A DNA stretch of 17,300 nt from the NCBI GenBank assembly GCA_035499415.1, contig DATJYV010000037.1, positions 1 through 17,300 on the forward strand, in the 5' to 3' direction. Numbering within the stretch: position 1 is the first letter of the stretch; each line of letters opens with the position of its first letter. The notes beneath the pieces were generated by a model. That model was not told the DNA's origin and made no database searches. It saw only the letters and a list, made by a program, of their open reading frames with translations. Source of the DNA: DATJYV01 sp035499415 (GTDB taxonomy: Bacteria; Bacteroidota; Ignavibacteria; UBA10030). Position numbers and translations under genes: made by a program. Below, in pieces: positions 7,549 through 15,847 of this stretch.

Positions 7549-8631
7549 CTAACGCTGTATCCGCGCGGAACCGCCCTTCGCAAATGCCCGGACCTGCTCG
7601 ACGGTCGACATCGTCGTATCACCGGGAAATGTCGTCACCAGGGCGCCGTGCGACCAGCCCAGCTTCACGGCTTCCTCCGGCGGCTCGCCTGCCAGCAGTC
7701 CGTAAAAAAATCCGCTCGCGAATCCGTCTCCCCCGCCGACGCGGTCCAGCACATCCAGCTCGCATGTTGGCGCCGTGTACGTTTTTCCTCCCATCCATGC
7801 GACCGCACTCCAGCTGTGTCGATTCGATGAATGAACTTCGCGCAATGTCGTCGCAACAACCTGGACGTTGGGATATTTCTTCACGACGTGGTCGATCATT
7901 GCAAAAAAGGCGCCGGGGTCGAGTTTCGATTTCGCCGCCGTCGCGGGACCGGGAATTCCCAGGCCCTTCTGAAGGTCTTCTTCGTTTCCGACAAGGACGT
8001 CCGCATTTTCCACGATCCGCGCGACGACTTCAACCGCCTTTTTCTCGCCTCCCCAGATGTTCCAGAGTTTCTCCCTGAAATTCAGGTCAAAGCTCACGAT
8101 GGACCCCGAGGCCTTTGCCGCCTTCATGGCTTCGATGATCAGCTCGCCGGTGGTTTGAGAGAGCGCCGCAAATATGCCGCCGCTGTGAAACCATCGCACG
8201 CCTCCGTCGAAGATCTTCTTCCAATCGAAATCCCCCGGCTTGAGCTGAGCCGCAGCTTCATTGGAACGGTTGTAGAACACCACGGGCGGCCGGACACCCT
8301 GGCCGCGGTCGCTGTAGACCGTCGCCATATTGGGCCCGTTCACCCCGTTGTGTTTGAAATGCCTGTAGAACGGGCGTACGCCCATCGCCCGAACGCGCTC
8401 GGCGATCAGGTCGCCGATGGGATAATCGACCATGGCGGTGGCAATCGCGGTCTTCATCCGAAAGCAATCCGAAAGATTCGCAGCGACGTTGAACTCGCCG
8501 CCGCTCACATGGATCGCGCACGCCGCTGCCTTCCGGAACGGAATCACTCCGGGGTCAAGCCGATGCACGAGTGCCCCGAGCGAGAGAAGGTCGATTTCCC
8601 CTTCCGGACGGATGTTCAAGCCATTACTCAT
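7549..8631 (-). CDS. kdgK: PfkB-family sugar kinase, probable 2-keto-3-deoxygluconate kinase
   Basis: Ribokinase/PfkB-fold kinase of 360 residues. By context it phosphorylates 2-keto-3-deoxygluconate (KDG) to KDPG, the common end of galacturonate, glucuronate and pectin-oligomer breakdown. Seen: VSGGEFNVAANLS near the N-terminus (substrate GG motif), VSFDLNFREKLW in the middle, VLVGNEEDL, and the C-terminal catalytic/anion-hole motif DRVGGGDGFASGF, where the usual DTxGAGD reads DRVGGGD. The ATG is well supported by TGAGGAG (8645-8639) seven bases upstream. It follows the uxaE stop by 35 bp. Fructokinase or 5-dehydro-2-deoxygluconokinase are alternatives from sequence alone; the neighbouring kduD, uxaE and exuT-like genes favour KDG. 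Confidence 0.82.
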   Translation of the reverse strand: MSNGLNIRPEGEIDLLSLGALVHRLDPGVIPFRKAAACAIHVSGGEFNVAANLSDCFRMKTAIATAMVDYPIGDLIAERVRAMGVRPFYRHFKHNGVNGPNMATVYSDRGQGVRPPVVFYNRSNEAAAQLKPGDFDWKKIFDGGVRWFHSGGIFAALSQTTGELIIEAMKAAKASGSIVSFDLNFREKLWNIWGGEKKAVEVVARIVENADVLVGNEEDLQKGLGIPGPATAAKSKLDPGAFFAMIDHVVKKYPNVQVVATTLREVHSSNRHSWSAVAWMGGKTYTAPTCELDVLDRVGGGDGFASGFFYGLLAGEPPEEAVKLGWSHGALVTTFPGDTTMSTVEQVRAFAKGGSARIQR

Positions 8632-8666
8632 GCCGCCGCTCCTCAGTACCTGGTTCGCGTTTCATG

Positions 8667-9920
8667 TTAATCTCCATTCAGAAAAATTTTTTCCAGATGC
8701 CTGGTGAAGAGATTTTCCGTCACACCCGGGGCAACCGTGTTCTTCGACCCCTCGAGCGCCTCCAGGAATCGCGGCCCCATTTCCGCAGCCACCTTGTATC
8801 CGATGTGGATGAGTTGGCGCAGAGAGGTATTGTACGACGGACACGTCCGGTCGTGCTGGAGCGCCCGCACAAAGTCATCCGCGCTCCACCGTCCGACTGT
8901 TTCCGGCGCGGGGAGCTTTGCCGCATCGATCTCGATGACCGTTCGATACGGCTTCGCAAATTCATCGAATCGCCGGTACGATTCGGCGTAGATTTCCTTC
9001 GCCATCGTCAATCCGTTGCCTCCCGTTTTGGCAAGCCCGATCACTTCTTCCAGCCATGTCGTGCCCGCCGTTTTCAGATGAAGCCCCGCATCGAGTTTTC
9101 GAATCGTCCGGTTGACAGCCGGATAGATCGAAAACTTGTCGCTCCCCGAGTGGACGCTGATCTTGAGGTTTCCGGGGAGCGAAAACTCCTTCGCGGCAAA
9201 CGCAATCACCGCGACATCCTGCTCGAACTCTTTCTCGAACCGGCGAAGGTCGCCGGCGTAGTCGACCCCCTTGAGAAACTTGCCGGTGAACTTCGGCGCG
9301 ATGGTTTGGAGTGGGACGGATTCTTCTGCGAGGGCGCCGAGGATAAAAAACAGCTCGATGGGACTCTGCGGAGCGTCGGTTTCGTCCATTGAAACTTCGG
9401 TGACGAAATTTCCCTTCCCCTTGCGTGTCTCGATATGCCGATAGGTCTTCCCCGCTTCGCGCACCGCGAAGAGATATTTCCTTCCAACGTCCTCTATGGT
9501 CGCCTCCGTCACCGTGAATGACTCCTCGATTCGGGGAACCTTGATGTTCCCGGCGTACTTTTTCCATGTACGGACGAAACGTGCGAGCTCATCTCCCGCC
9601 GGCGGCTTGCCGATGAAGTCGGCGACATCGAGCGTAAAATAATTGCTCGGCTCGATGAAGCCGTCGACGTTGCCGATCCCCACGTGGTCGGCGTCGACAT
9701 AGTACGAGTGCCGCCATCCAAGTTCTTTGACCGCGCTGTCCGCTTCCGTGCGGACGTTGGATGGCTTCGTCCCGATGATGAGGTGCTCGCGGTTGGATTT
9801 GTTCCAAACGGGTACGACCTCGACGCCGCGCTTGCGCGCCTCGACGAAGGCGGCAAGTTGTGCCGAACCCTGATGCTCGAACCGATCGCCAATCCCCATG
9901 GAATATTTTTCAATTGTCAT
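8667..9920 (-). CDS. uxaE: Tagaturonate/fructuronate epimerase family protein (UxaE)
   Basis: Resembles UxaE, known from Thermotoga, which epimerises D-tagaturonate to D-fructuronate. This lets galacturonate carbon enter the glucuronate branch without the altronate enzymes UxaB/UxaA. 417 residues, cytoplasmic, no signal peptide. Recognisable stretches are YSMGIGDRFEHQGSAQL at the N-terminus, SYYVDADHVGIGNVDGFIE (Asp/His-rich, possible metal site), and SVHSGSDKFSIYP in the second half. Assignment is from recalled family features and strong context, not from an alignment. The ATG has GAAGGA eight bases upstream (9934-9929), embedded in the last codons of the larA-like gene only 4 bp away, so the two are translationally linked. 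kdgK follows. Confidence 0.75.
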   Translation of the reverse strand: MTIEKYSMGIGDRFEHQGSAQLAAFVEARKRGVEVVPVWNKSNREHLIIGTKPSNVRTEADSAVKELGWRHSYYVDADHVGIGNVDGFIEPSNYFTLDVADFIGKPPAGDELARFVRTWKKYAGNIKVPRIEESFTVTEATIEDVGRKYLFAVREAGKTYRHIETRKGKGNFVTEVSMDETDAPQSPIELFFILGALAEESVPLQTIAPKFTGKFLKGVDYAGDLRRFEKEFEQDVAVIAFAAKEFSLPGNLKISVHSGSDKFSIYPAVNRTIRKLDAGLHLKTAGTTWLEEVIGLAKTGGNGLTMAKEIYAESYRRFDEFAKPYRTVIEIDAAKLPAPETVGRWSADDFVRALQHDRTCPSYNTSLRQLIHIGYKVAAEMGPRFLEALEGSKNTVAPGVTENLFTRHLEKIFLNGD

Positions 9921-9924
9921 CTTC

Positions 9925-11175
9925 CTATTCCTTCAATCGATACAGCAATTGTCCCGCATTTTCCACGACGAGTTCGTCGCCGTTCTGCCGGTCTTTCCAC
10001 TGCGCAATGTCAACGTCGCGCGGGTCCACGTAGTCGAGGTTGACTCCGTTGCAGACCTCCTTTGGAATCGCCGTCGCGAGGGTTACTTTGATTCTCGGGA
10101 CCTCGACGCCGTTCTCGAACGAACCGATGCCGCGGACGTTCGTCGAATGAGCCAGGATGAGCTTGGGCATTTTCGAGAATCGATCCCACTGCTTGACGAA
10201 GTAGTCGCGTACATGATAGCCGATTTTCTTGATCGCATTCCCGTGCGTATACGACAGCTCCGTGATGTGAGGGGCATAAATGATGACTTCGCCGCCATCC
10301 GCGATGATGGGCTCGTGTTTGTACATTACTTTCCCCGCAACCCAGATGTCCTCGTAGATCGAAGGCGCAATGCCGAGCACCCGTTTGTATGGATGGTCGA
10401 CATACTTGATGTGCGCTTTCATCGAACAATCGGCCGCGAGACTCCACGACTCCTCGGGAGAACCGATGAACAGCGATGCCACCGCGTGCTCGTCGACGAC
10501 GTAGGCAAAGCAGAGGGTTGGAACGTGAACGAACTGAGCCGAGCGGTCGATCACCCGGCGGACGAGCGTGTCTTTCACGCCGTTCACGACGGGGTTCGTG
10601 ATGAGCGCTCCTATCCAGTGAAAGGTTTGGATGATTTCGGATCCGCCGATACCCGGGAAGAAATACTTGTTTCCCCCGGAGAAGCCCACGGTCTCGTGCG
10701 GAACGACCGGGCTGAGGAGAATGAGATGGTCGTACTGAAAAATGCGCTTGTTGACCGTAATATCGACGGGTTCGTTGAACAGACCCTGGGAAAGCGTCGA
10801 CATCTCGGACGCGGAGATCGTACCGATCACCCGCAACTGCTTCGGGTCGTCGTGCGCATGGTTGTAGAATTTTGTCTTCGTGTAGGCCGACCGATGCTCG
10901 TCTCCGCTCATTCCCAGGTGTGCGTGAATTCTTTCCATCTCCATGGGACGGTGCGTCCCCGTCGCCACCAGAACGTCGAGAGAACGAACCCGCGGACCGA
11001 GAATTGTATACAGCAGCTTGTAGAAGAGTGGGAGCCGTGCGTGGCGAGTTGTATCCGGCACGATAACGAGAACCCGCTTTCCGTCGAAGGAGAGCTGGCT
11101 CAAGGCCAGCTCCGCAAGGCCGAAGACTTCCTCGGATTCTCTTTCCCGCGGTATGATGCTTTTGCCGACGACCAC
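9925..11175 (-). CDS. larA: LarA-superfamily nickel-pincer hydroxyacid racemase/epimerase
   Basis: Homologue of lactate racemase LarA (DUF2088 N-terminal domain), 416 residues from the proposed GTG. Every key LarA site I can place is present: PDTTR (Asp41, Arg44; LarA D72/R75), GTHR (His75; H108), PHETVGFSGGNK with His160 (H174) and Lys170, the residue that tethers the nickel-pincer nucleotide (K184), then His186, exactly 16 residues later, the nickel ligand (H200). It is therefore probably an active NPN-dependent enzyme acting at the alpha carbon of a 2-hydroxyacid. Known homologues include malate, phenyllactate and 2-hydroxyglutarate racemases and a gluconate/mannonate 2-epimerase; the latter fits this hexuronate cluster best (inference). 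No ATG exists nearby; an ATG at 11394 would overlap pdxB by 211 bp. It starts 8 bp after pdxB. No larB, larC or larE is seen. Confidence 0.85.
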   Translation of the reverse strand: MVVGKSIIPRERESEEVFGLAELALSQLSFDGKRVLVIVPDTTRHARLPLFYKLLYTILGPRVRSLDVLVATGTHRPMEMERIHAHLGMSGDEHRSAYTKTKFYNHAHDDPKQLRVIGTISASEMSTLSQGLFNEPVDITVNKRIFQYDHLILLSPVVPHETVGFSGGNKYFFPGIGGSEIIQTFHWIGALITNPVVNGVKDTLVRRVIDRSAQFVHVPTLCFAYVVDEHAVASLFIGSPEESWSLAADCSMKAHIKYVDHPYKRVLGIAPSIYEDIWVAGKVMYKHEPIIADGGEVIIYAPHITELSYTHGNAIKKIGYHVRDYFVKQWDRFSKMPKLILAHSTNVRGIGSFENGVEVPRIKVTLATAIPKEVCNGVNLDYVDPRDVDIAQWKDRQNGDELVVENAGQLLYRLKE

Positions 11176-11183
11176 GATTCGTT

Positions 11184-12341
11184 TTAGTTTGACATGACTG
11201 AAACCTTGAACCCGATTGCGCGGAGCGCCTCGGTCAGACCCGCGTTCGAAGCCGGAATCGTCACGGTCGTATTGAAGAACTCCCGGCGGACGCCATATTC
11301 CGCCCGGAGCCGGCTGAACGCGGATCCGCGATCTTGAACGGAGTTTGACGCGACCCTGCGGAGGAGCGCATCGTCCGCAAGAATGTTGTAGCACTTCGCA
11401 ACGACCTTTCCGAGGTTCATCTCGAGAACCCCGGTGGCCGGCGAGAGGCCGATCTCTTCAACGATGGGCCTCGGGATCAAAGCTCCGGGAGTCCATGATT
11501 CCCTCCGGCCAAAATGCGTGCACGCGGCGGAGTACAGCATCCTGACGGCGTTGAGTTTTCCGTCGTACGAGTAGCCCGCGATGTGGGGCGTTGCGATGTC
11601 TGTCCGCTTGACGAGATCGAAGTCGATCGACGGCTCTCCCTCCCAGACGTCGAGCACGGCTCCCCCGAGTCGGCCTTCCGCCAGGGCGCGATTCAGCGCA
11701 CCTCCGTCAACGACGGCTCCGCGGGAGGTATTCAAGAGAACCGACCCTCGTTTCATGCGGCCGATGACCGCCGAGTCGAATAGATGAAACGTCGGGTCGG
11801 AACCGCTCCGCTCGAGCGGGACATGGAGGGTGATGAAATCGGCGTCCATCAATTCGGGCAGAGGGCGAAACTGAGAATCGCCTGATGCTCGTTCACGAGG
11901 CGGGTCATTTTGCATCACGTTCATCCCCAGCGAGCGCGCATAACGCACGACCCGGCTCCCGACGTTCCCGACGCCGACAACGCCAAGCGTTTTGCCCGCG
12001 AGCGCCATCTGCTTTTTCCCGGACAGCGTCAGGAGCGCCGCGATGATGTATTCTGCGACAGAGTTCGCGTTCGAGCCGGGAGCACTTGCAAATCCGATGT
12101 TCCGCGACTTCAGGTAACCGAGGTCGACATGGTCGGTTCCAATCGTCGCGGTGCCGACGAACCGGACTTTGCTTCCATCCAGAAGTTCTGCGTCGACCCG
12201 CGTTTCCGACCGGACGATGACCATCTCCGCCTCTTTCACGGCATCCGTGGTGATGGCCCGCGCAAGGAGGGGCTGAACTTCACCGAACTCACTGAACGCT
12301 TCGACAACGAGCGGGTTCTGCCTATCGACCACGACACGCAT
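11184..12341 (-). CDS. pdxB: 4-phosphoerythronate dehydrogenase (PdxB)
   Basis: D-2-hydroxyacid dehydrogenase that oxidises 4-phospho-D-erythronate in the DXP-dependent route to pyridoxal phosphate. 385 residues (E. coli about 378). Seen: N-terminal MRVVVDRQNP, VRSETRVDAELL, FVGTATIGTDHVD, NAD site GVGNVG (123-128), and the catalytic triad Arg207 (NTSRG), Glu236 (DVWEGEP), His253 (TPHIAGYS). The PdxB-specific C-terminal dimerisation region follows, with DDALLRRVAS and EYGVRREF. The ATG at 12341 matches the family N-terminus; the frame stays open 480 bases upstream, but that part overlaps the SDR gene and is not PdxB-like. It lies inside a sugar-acid locus and directly precedes the larA-like gene, so action on another 2-hydroxyacid is conceivable. 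Confidence 0.9.
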   Translation of the reverse strand: MRVVVDRQNPLVVEAFSEFGEVQPLLARAITTDAVKEAEMVIVRSETRVDAELLDGSKVRFVGTATIGTDHVDLGYLKSRNIGFASAPGSNANSVAEYIIAALLTLSGKKQMALAGKTLGVVGVGNVGSRVVRYARSLGMNVMQNDPPRERASGDSQFRPLPELMDADFITLHVPLERSGSDPTFHLFDSAVIGRMKRGSVLLNTSRGAVVDGGALNRALAEGRLGGAVLDVWEGEPSIDFDLVKRTDIATPHIAGYSYDGKLNAVRMLYSAACTHFGRRESWTPGALIPRPIVEEIGLSPATGVLEMNLGKVVAKCYNILADDALLRRVASNSVQDRGSAFSRLRAEYGVRREFFNTTVTIPASNAGLTEALRAIGFKVSVMSN

Positions 12342-12421
12342 GTTGCTTCTGGCTCGTCTTCTATGAGATCTACATCTCTCCTGCCGCGACCGTCCGCCAT
12401 CTTCCCAAAGACCCCGAGCGG

Positions 12422-13204
12422 TCAGATGGTCATGGCGGTAAAGCCGCCGTCCACCGGCACGATAGCCCCCGTGACGTACGATGACGCTTTCTCCGATGCA
12501 AGCCAGAGGAGCGCCCCCGAAAGTTCGTCGGGCTCGCCGTAACGTGCCATGGGGGTATGGCCAACGATCGACTTCCGTCGCTCGTCGGTCAGAATTTTGC
12601 GATTTTGTTCTGCCGGAAAAAAGCCGGGCATGATGGCGTTCACCCGTACACCCTTCCCTGCCCATTCGCGCGCAAGAAACCTGGTCATATTGTTCACGCC
12701 GGCTTTCGATATCGAGTATGTGAAAACCTTTGATAGGGGGATCTCGGATGAGACGGACGATATGTTGATGATGCTTCCGCCCCCCTTTTGAGAAAGCATC
12801 ACAGCCCCGAATGTGCGGCACGAATTGAATACGCCTTTCAGATTCGTATCGAGAATGTTACTCCACTCATCATCCGATATCTCGAACACCGGCGTTGAGG
12901 AATTGACTCCGGGCGCATTCACGAGAATATCCACCCGTTTCCAGATCGCCAGAACTGAATCGCATCCTTTCTTGAAGCCGTCGGGACTGCTCGAATCGAG
13001 CTGGACCGCCATCGCCGTCCCGCCGGATTTCCGGATGCTGTCAACGACCGCCGCGGCATTCTTCTGATTCAGATGGTAACCGACGGCAACCTTCGCTGAT
13101 GCCCGGGCAAGGGTGACAGCCATGCTGCTGCCGAGGACGCCGCTCCCTCCGACGACCACGGCGACTTTTCCCTGGAGATCGAACAGATCGTCAACGTACG
13201 ACAT
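12422..13204 (-). CDS. SDR oxidoreductase, probable fructuronate reductase (UxuB-like)
   Basis: Classical short-chain dehydrogenase of 260 residues. It resembles the SDR-type D-mannonate oxidoreductases that reduce D-fructuronate to D-mannonate with NAD(P)H. Nucleotide-binding loop GGSGVLG (19-25) in place of the usual TGxxxGxG; NAPG instead of NNAG; catalytic Ser150 (NISSVSS), Tyr163 and Lys167 (YSISK) intact; RVNAIMPGFFPAEQN and VTGAIVPVDGGF near the end. The start at 13204 is chosen because GAAGGA (13216-13211) is six bases before it but touches the alternative ATG at 13210. It sits between the carrier and pdxB. Substrate is inferred from context: together with UxaE it would complete tagaturonate to mannonate. 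A gluconate 5-dehydrogenase-like activity is the main alternative. Confidence 0.82.
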   Translation of the reverse strand: MSYVDDLFDLQGKVAVVVGGSGVLGSSMAVTLARASAKVAVGYHLNQKNAAAVVDSIRKSGGTAMAVQLDSSSPDGFKKGCDSVLAIWKRVDILVNAPGVNSSTPVFEISDDEWSNILDTNLKGVFNSCRTFGAVMLSQKGGGSIINISSVSSEIPLSKVFTYSISKAGVNNMTRFLAREWAGKGVRVNAIMPGFFPAEQNRKILTDERRKSIVGHTPMARYGEPDELSGALLWLASEKASSYVTGAIVPVDGGFTAMTI

Positions 13205-13210
13205 AGACAT

Positions 13211-13216
13211 TCCTTC
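13211..13216 (-). promoter_or_regulatory. Ribosome-binding site deciding the SDR start
   Basis: GAAGGA on the minus strand lies directly against the ATG at 13210 but six bases from the second in-frame ATG at 13204. The spacing favours the second, giving a protein two residues shorter. Confidence 0.55.
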
Positions 13217-13267
13217 GGTGCGCCTGGTTCATTCTGAAGTGGTTCGATGATTCATAGAATCCGACGG

Positions 13268-14560
13268 TCATGCCGTGCGCTCAACATCGGCCGTTGCCAG
13301 GGGCGCCGGCGCGAGTGTCGGAACGAGGAGATGAATAATGCCAAGAGTCCCGAGATACGCCAGCCCGGAGACTATGAACAGAATCAAATAACTGCCGGTC
13401 CACTCAAGGATGTACCCGGAGACGGTTTGAAAGAGCATGCCTCCCACAGCTCCCACCATGCCGCCCAAACCGACGACCGAGCCGATGGCTTTCTTCGGGA
13501 ACATGTCGGACGTCATGGTGAACAAATTGGCGGACCAACCCTGGTGTGCGGCGGCCGCAAGTCCGATCAGCGCGACGGCGAACCACAATTCCGAAACGAC
13601 GGACGCAAAGACAATCGGCAGGACCGCGAGGGCACAGATCAGCATGACCGTTTTCCGGCTCCGGTTGACGGTCCATCCGCGTTTCATCAACGCCCCCGAG
13701 AGCCACCCGCCGCCGACGCTCCCCACGGACGTCAGCGTGTATATGACGACGAGAGGGAGTCCGAGCTGGCTCAGGTCCAGGCCGTAATTCTTGTTCAGAA
13801 ATTTTGGGAGCCAGTAAAGATAGAACCACCAGATGGGATCGGTGGCAAACTTTCCGATGACAAACGCCCAGGTTTGGCGGTAGCGAAGGAGCGTCAGCCA
13901 TGGAATCTTGACTGCCTCGGGTTCAACCGGATCGCTCTGGATATAAGCACGCTCTGTCTCCGAAACTCTCTTGTGCTTCTCTGGATGCTCATACAGAAGG
14001 ACCCAGAACGCGAGCCAGATGAAGCCCAGCGCGCCGGTGACGATGAATGCGGACTGCCAGCCATAGGAAATTGTCAGCCAAGGAACGACCAGCGGCGCGA
14101 AGAGAGCGCCGATGTTTGCCCCGGAATTAAATATCCCCGTCGCGAGGGCCCGTTCTTTCTTCGGGAACCATTCCGCCACGCTTTTGATCGACGCCGGAAA
14201 ATTTGCAGACTCCCCCAGCCCGAGGGCAAATCGCGCAACGCCGAAGCCGAGGACTGTGCGAGCGAGGGCGTGCGCCATGGCCGCGATGCTCCAGAAAACC
14301 ATCGCAAAGGAAAACCCGCGCTTGGTTCCGAAGCGGTCGACGAGCCGGCCGGCAATGAGAAGACCGATCGCGTATCCGGCCGAGATCGCCGTGACGATAT
14401 ACCCATAATCGATTTCGTTCCAACCGATATCTCTCTGGAGCACCGGCGCGAGGATGCCAAGGACCTGCCTGTCGACATAGTTGATCGTCGTCGCAAAAAA
14501 AAGCAATGCGCAGATGTTCCAGCGATACCGCGTTTCTTTCTGCGCCATGCCCGCGTTCAT
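13268..14560 (-). CDS. MFS transporter, ExuT-like hexuronate:cation symporter
   Basis: Twelve-segment major-facilitator carrier of the anion:cation symporter (ACS) branch that includes the ExuT hexuronate transporter; 430 residues from the ATG at 14560. Seen: the TM1 signature RWNICALLFFATTINYVDRQ, the cytoplasmic loop GRLVDRFGTKRGF between TM2 and TM3 (MFS motif A), GLGESANFPASIKSVAEWFP at TM4/5, a long charged central loop (EHPEKHKRVSETERAYIQSD), then the second six helices. Start codons at 14572 (TTG), 14560 and 14548 are all possible; no ribosome-binding site separates them. By context it imports galacturonate, glucuronate or unsaturated uronates released outside the cytoplasm. It lies 55 bp after the DUF4861 gene and 63 bp before the SDR gene. 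Confidence 0.88.
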   Translation of the reverse strand: MNAGMAQKETRYRWNICALLFFATTINYVDRQVLGILAPVLQRDIGWNEIDYGYIVTAISAGYAIGLLIAGRLVDRFGTKRGFSFAMVFWSIAAMAHALARTVLGFGVARFALGLGESANFPASIKSVAEWFPKKERALATGIFNSGANIGALFAPLVVPWLTISYGWQSAFIVTGALGFIWLAFWVLLYEHPEKHKRVSETERAYIQSDPVEPEAVKIPWLTLLRYRQTWAFVIGKFATDPIWWFYLYWLPKFLNKNYGLDLSQLGLPLVVIYTLTSVGSVGGGWLSGALMKRGWTVNRSRKTVMLICALAVLPIVFASVVSELWFAVALIGLAAAAHQGWSANLFTMTSDMFPKKAIGSVVGLGGMVGAVGGMLFQTVSGYILEWTGSYLILFIVSGLAYLGTLGIIHLLVPTLAPAPLATADVERTA

Positions 14561-14615
14561 GGTCGGCTGCAAGAACTCGATGTGAAGCTTCCTCGACAGA
14601 AAGGGCTGCGGCGGA

Positions 14616-15803
14616 TCATTCGGTCGTTGCTCTTATTGGTTCGTTGAGCGTCCTGCTTGCGCGCTTCATCGACTCACTCCGGTACCGCTCACTCCAAACC
14701 GACGAACCCTCCCCCTGCCAGATCGCCTCAATGGCATACCGAAGAGGTTTTCCGTTTTCCAGCTTCAGGAGGACCAGATGGTCGGAAGCATTTTCGGCTC
14801 TCCGCACGAGAGTTGAACGGTCGAACGCAAGAGCCATCAAGAGACTATCGTCGGCGCGGGATTGCACGCCAAGCGTCGACAAGACCCCTGCGGCGTCGTC
14901 CCATTTCGTCATCGCAGCCGGCTTTTTGACAATGCCGGTGGCAACGGTTCTGGTGCCGGGCGAACGAAGAATGAGGCGCTGCTCGGTCGCGCGGTCGCCG
15001 GCATAGATGATGAGCAAGGACGATACGTCGACTTTCTCCGACCCGATTTCCCATCCATCGTAATCCACGCGGACGACGGCGCGAACCGGTCCACGCGCGA
15101 TAATTCGACATCGACGATGGTCGAGGTGCGTGGGGCGAACGACCGAATCGCTGACCCAGAACCCGAACCCGCCGACGCCGAGGGCGGGTCCAATGTGGAG
15201 AATGTCCATGCCCCAGAAAGCGTCCAGCTGATAATCGACGCCGCTGGTCGCGATGAATTTCCAGTGAAGCGCCGGGAATCGTTTCCCCTGAAGGTCGATG
15301 GCATTCCTCTCGTCAAGGTAAAGCCGGTAGGCAATCAATTCCGATTCCCACCCAACCCCGTCGAACGGATAAAGCCCCGCGCCTCGCAAAGTTCCCGGTC
15401 CGTTGTCGTCGTCAACCAGAGTCGAGATTCCGTTCACGCGTTTGAAATCTTCTGCATCGGTGCGGAGAGGGCCAAGGGGCGCCGCAAGCGTATCGGCAAG
15501 GGCCGTCAAGAGAAAGGATTTCGATTCCCGGGAGGCGAGGTCCACCGTAAAGGCCAATTCATCAGGCGTGCCGTCGCCGTCGAGGTCGTCGATCTGAAAG
15601 GCGAGAGAGCGTTGGTGGTCATCGGTCAGGCGGAGCTTTTTCAGGTCCACCCCGACGAGCCGGGGGGCAATGTTCTTCCAAACAAGAACCACCGGTTCGT
15701 TCGAACACTCCAATCCCGGGTTCGTAACTGTGACCCGAACCGATTGAGCATTCGAGAAGGAGATGACAAGAATGGATATTGCAATGGCAAGGTTTGGCTT
15801 CAT
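14616..15803 (-). CDS. Secreted DUF4861-family protein
   Basis: Recognised as a DUF4861-type protein common in pectin and other polysaccharide-use loci of the FCB group; I know of no firmly established activity. 395 residues from ATG 15803. N-terminal signal peptide MKPNLAIAISILVISFSNAQ with probable cleavage after Ala19, so the protein is exported to the periplasm or beyond. A calcium-loop-like DLDGDGTPDE lies at 73-82. The rest looks beta-rich, with many aromatic residues (GVGWESELIAYRLYLDERNAID, ALHWKFIATSGVDYQLDAFWGMDIL) as in carbohydrate-binding or carbohydrate-active folds. A longer in-frame start at 15863 would overlap kduD and spoil the signal peptide. It lies 44 bp after kduD and 55 bp before the carrier, suggesting extracytoplasmic processing of the imported uronate. 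Confidence 0.8.
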   Translation of the reverse strand: MKPNLAIAISILVISFSNAQSVRVTVTNPGLECSNEPVVLVWKNIAPRLVGVDLKKLRLTDDHQRSLAFQIDDLDGDGTPDELAFTVDLASRESKSFLLTALADTLAAPLGPLRTDAEDFKRVNGISTLVDDDNGPGTLRGAGLYPFDGVGWESELIAYRLYLDERNAIDLQGKRFPALHWKFIATSGVDYQLDAFWGMDILHIGPALGVGGFGFWVSDSVVRPTHLDHRRCRIIARGPVRAVVRVDYDGWEIGSEKVDVSSLLIIYAGDRATEQRLILRSPGTRTVATGIVKKPAAMTKWDDAAGVLSTLGVQSRADDSLLMALAFDRSTLVRRAENASDHLVLLKLENGKPLRYAIEAIWQGEGSSVWSERYRSESMKRASRTLNEPIRATTE

Positions 15804-15847
15804 GGCGGTCACACGTGCGCAATGATTGTAATCTCGCCGGGCATCGT

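Noticed and set aside
11176..11394. Upstream ATG extension of the larA-like gene
   Set aside because: It would overlap pdxB by 211 bp and add 73 residues without family similarity; the GTG at 11175 is the better start.
12370..12382. AGGAG followed by ATG-TAG upstream of pdxB (minimal start-stop uORF)
   Set aside because: The spacing of two bases is too short for normal initiation and nothing else supports a regulatory uORF.
12342..12821. 480-base in-frame upstream extension of pdxB
   Set aside because: It overlaps the SDR gene, is Arg/His-rich and unlike PdxB. The ATG at 12341 gives the family N-terminus.
13249..13261. GATTC-ATA-GAATC inverted repeat between the carrier and SDR genes
   Set aside because: The arms are only 5 bp, with no promoter or U-tract beside it; likely chance.
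9898..14647. Very long open frames on the plus strand opposite the larA-like gene (about 430 codons) and the carrier (about 466 codons)
   Set aside because: They are compositionally odd (Arg-, Asp- and Pro-rich with no recognisable domain) and run exactly opposite genes with clear family motifs. They are a by-product of codon use in GC-rich genes.
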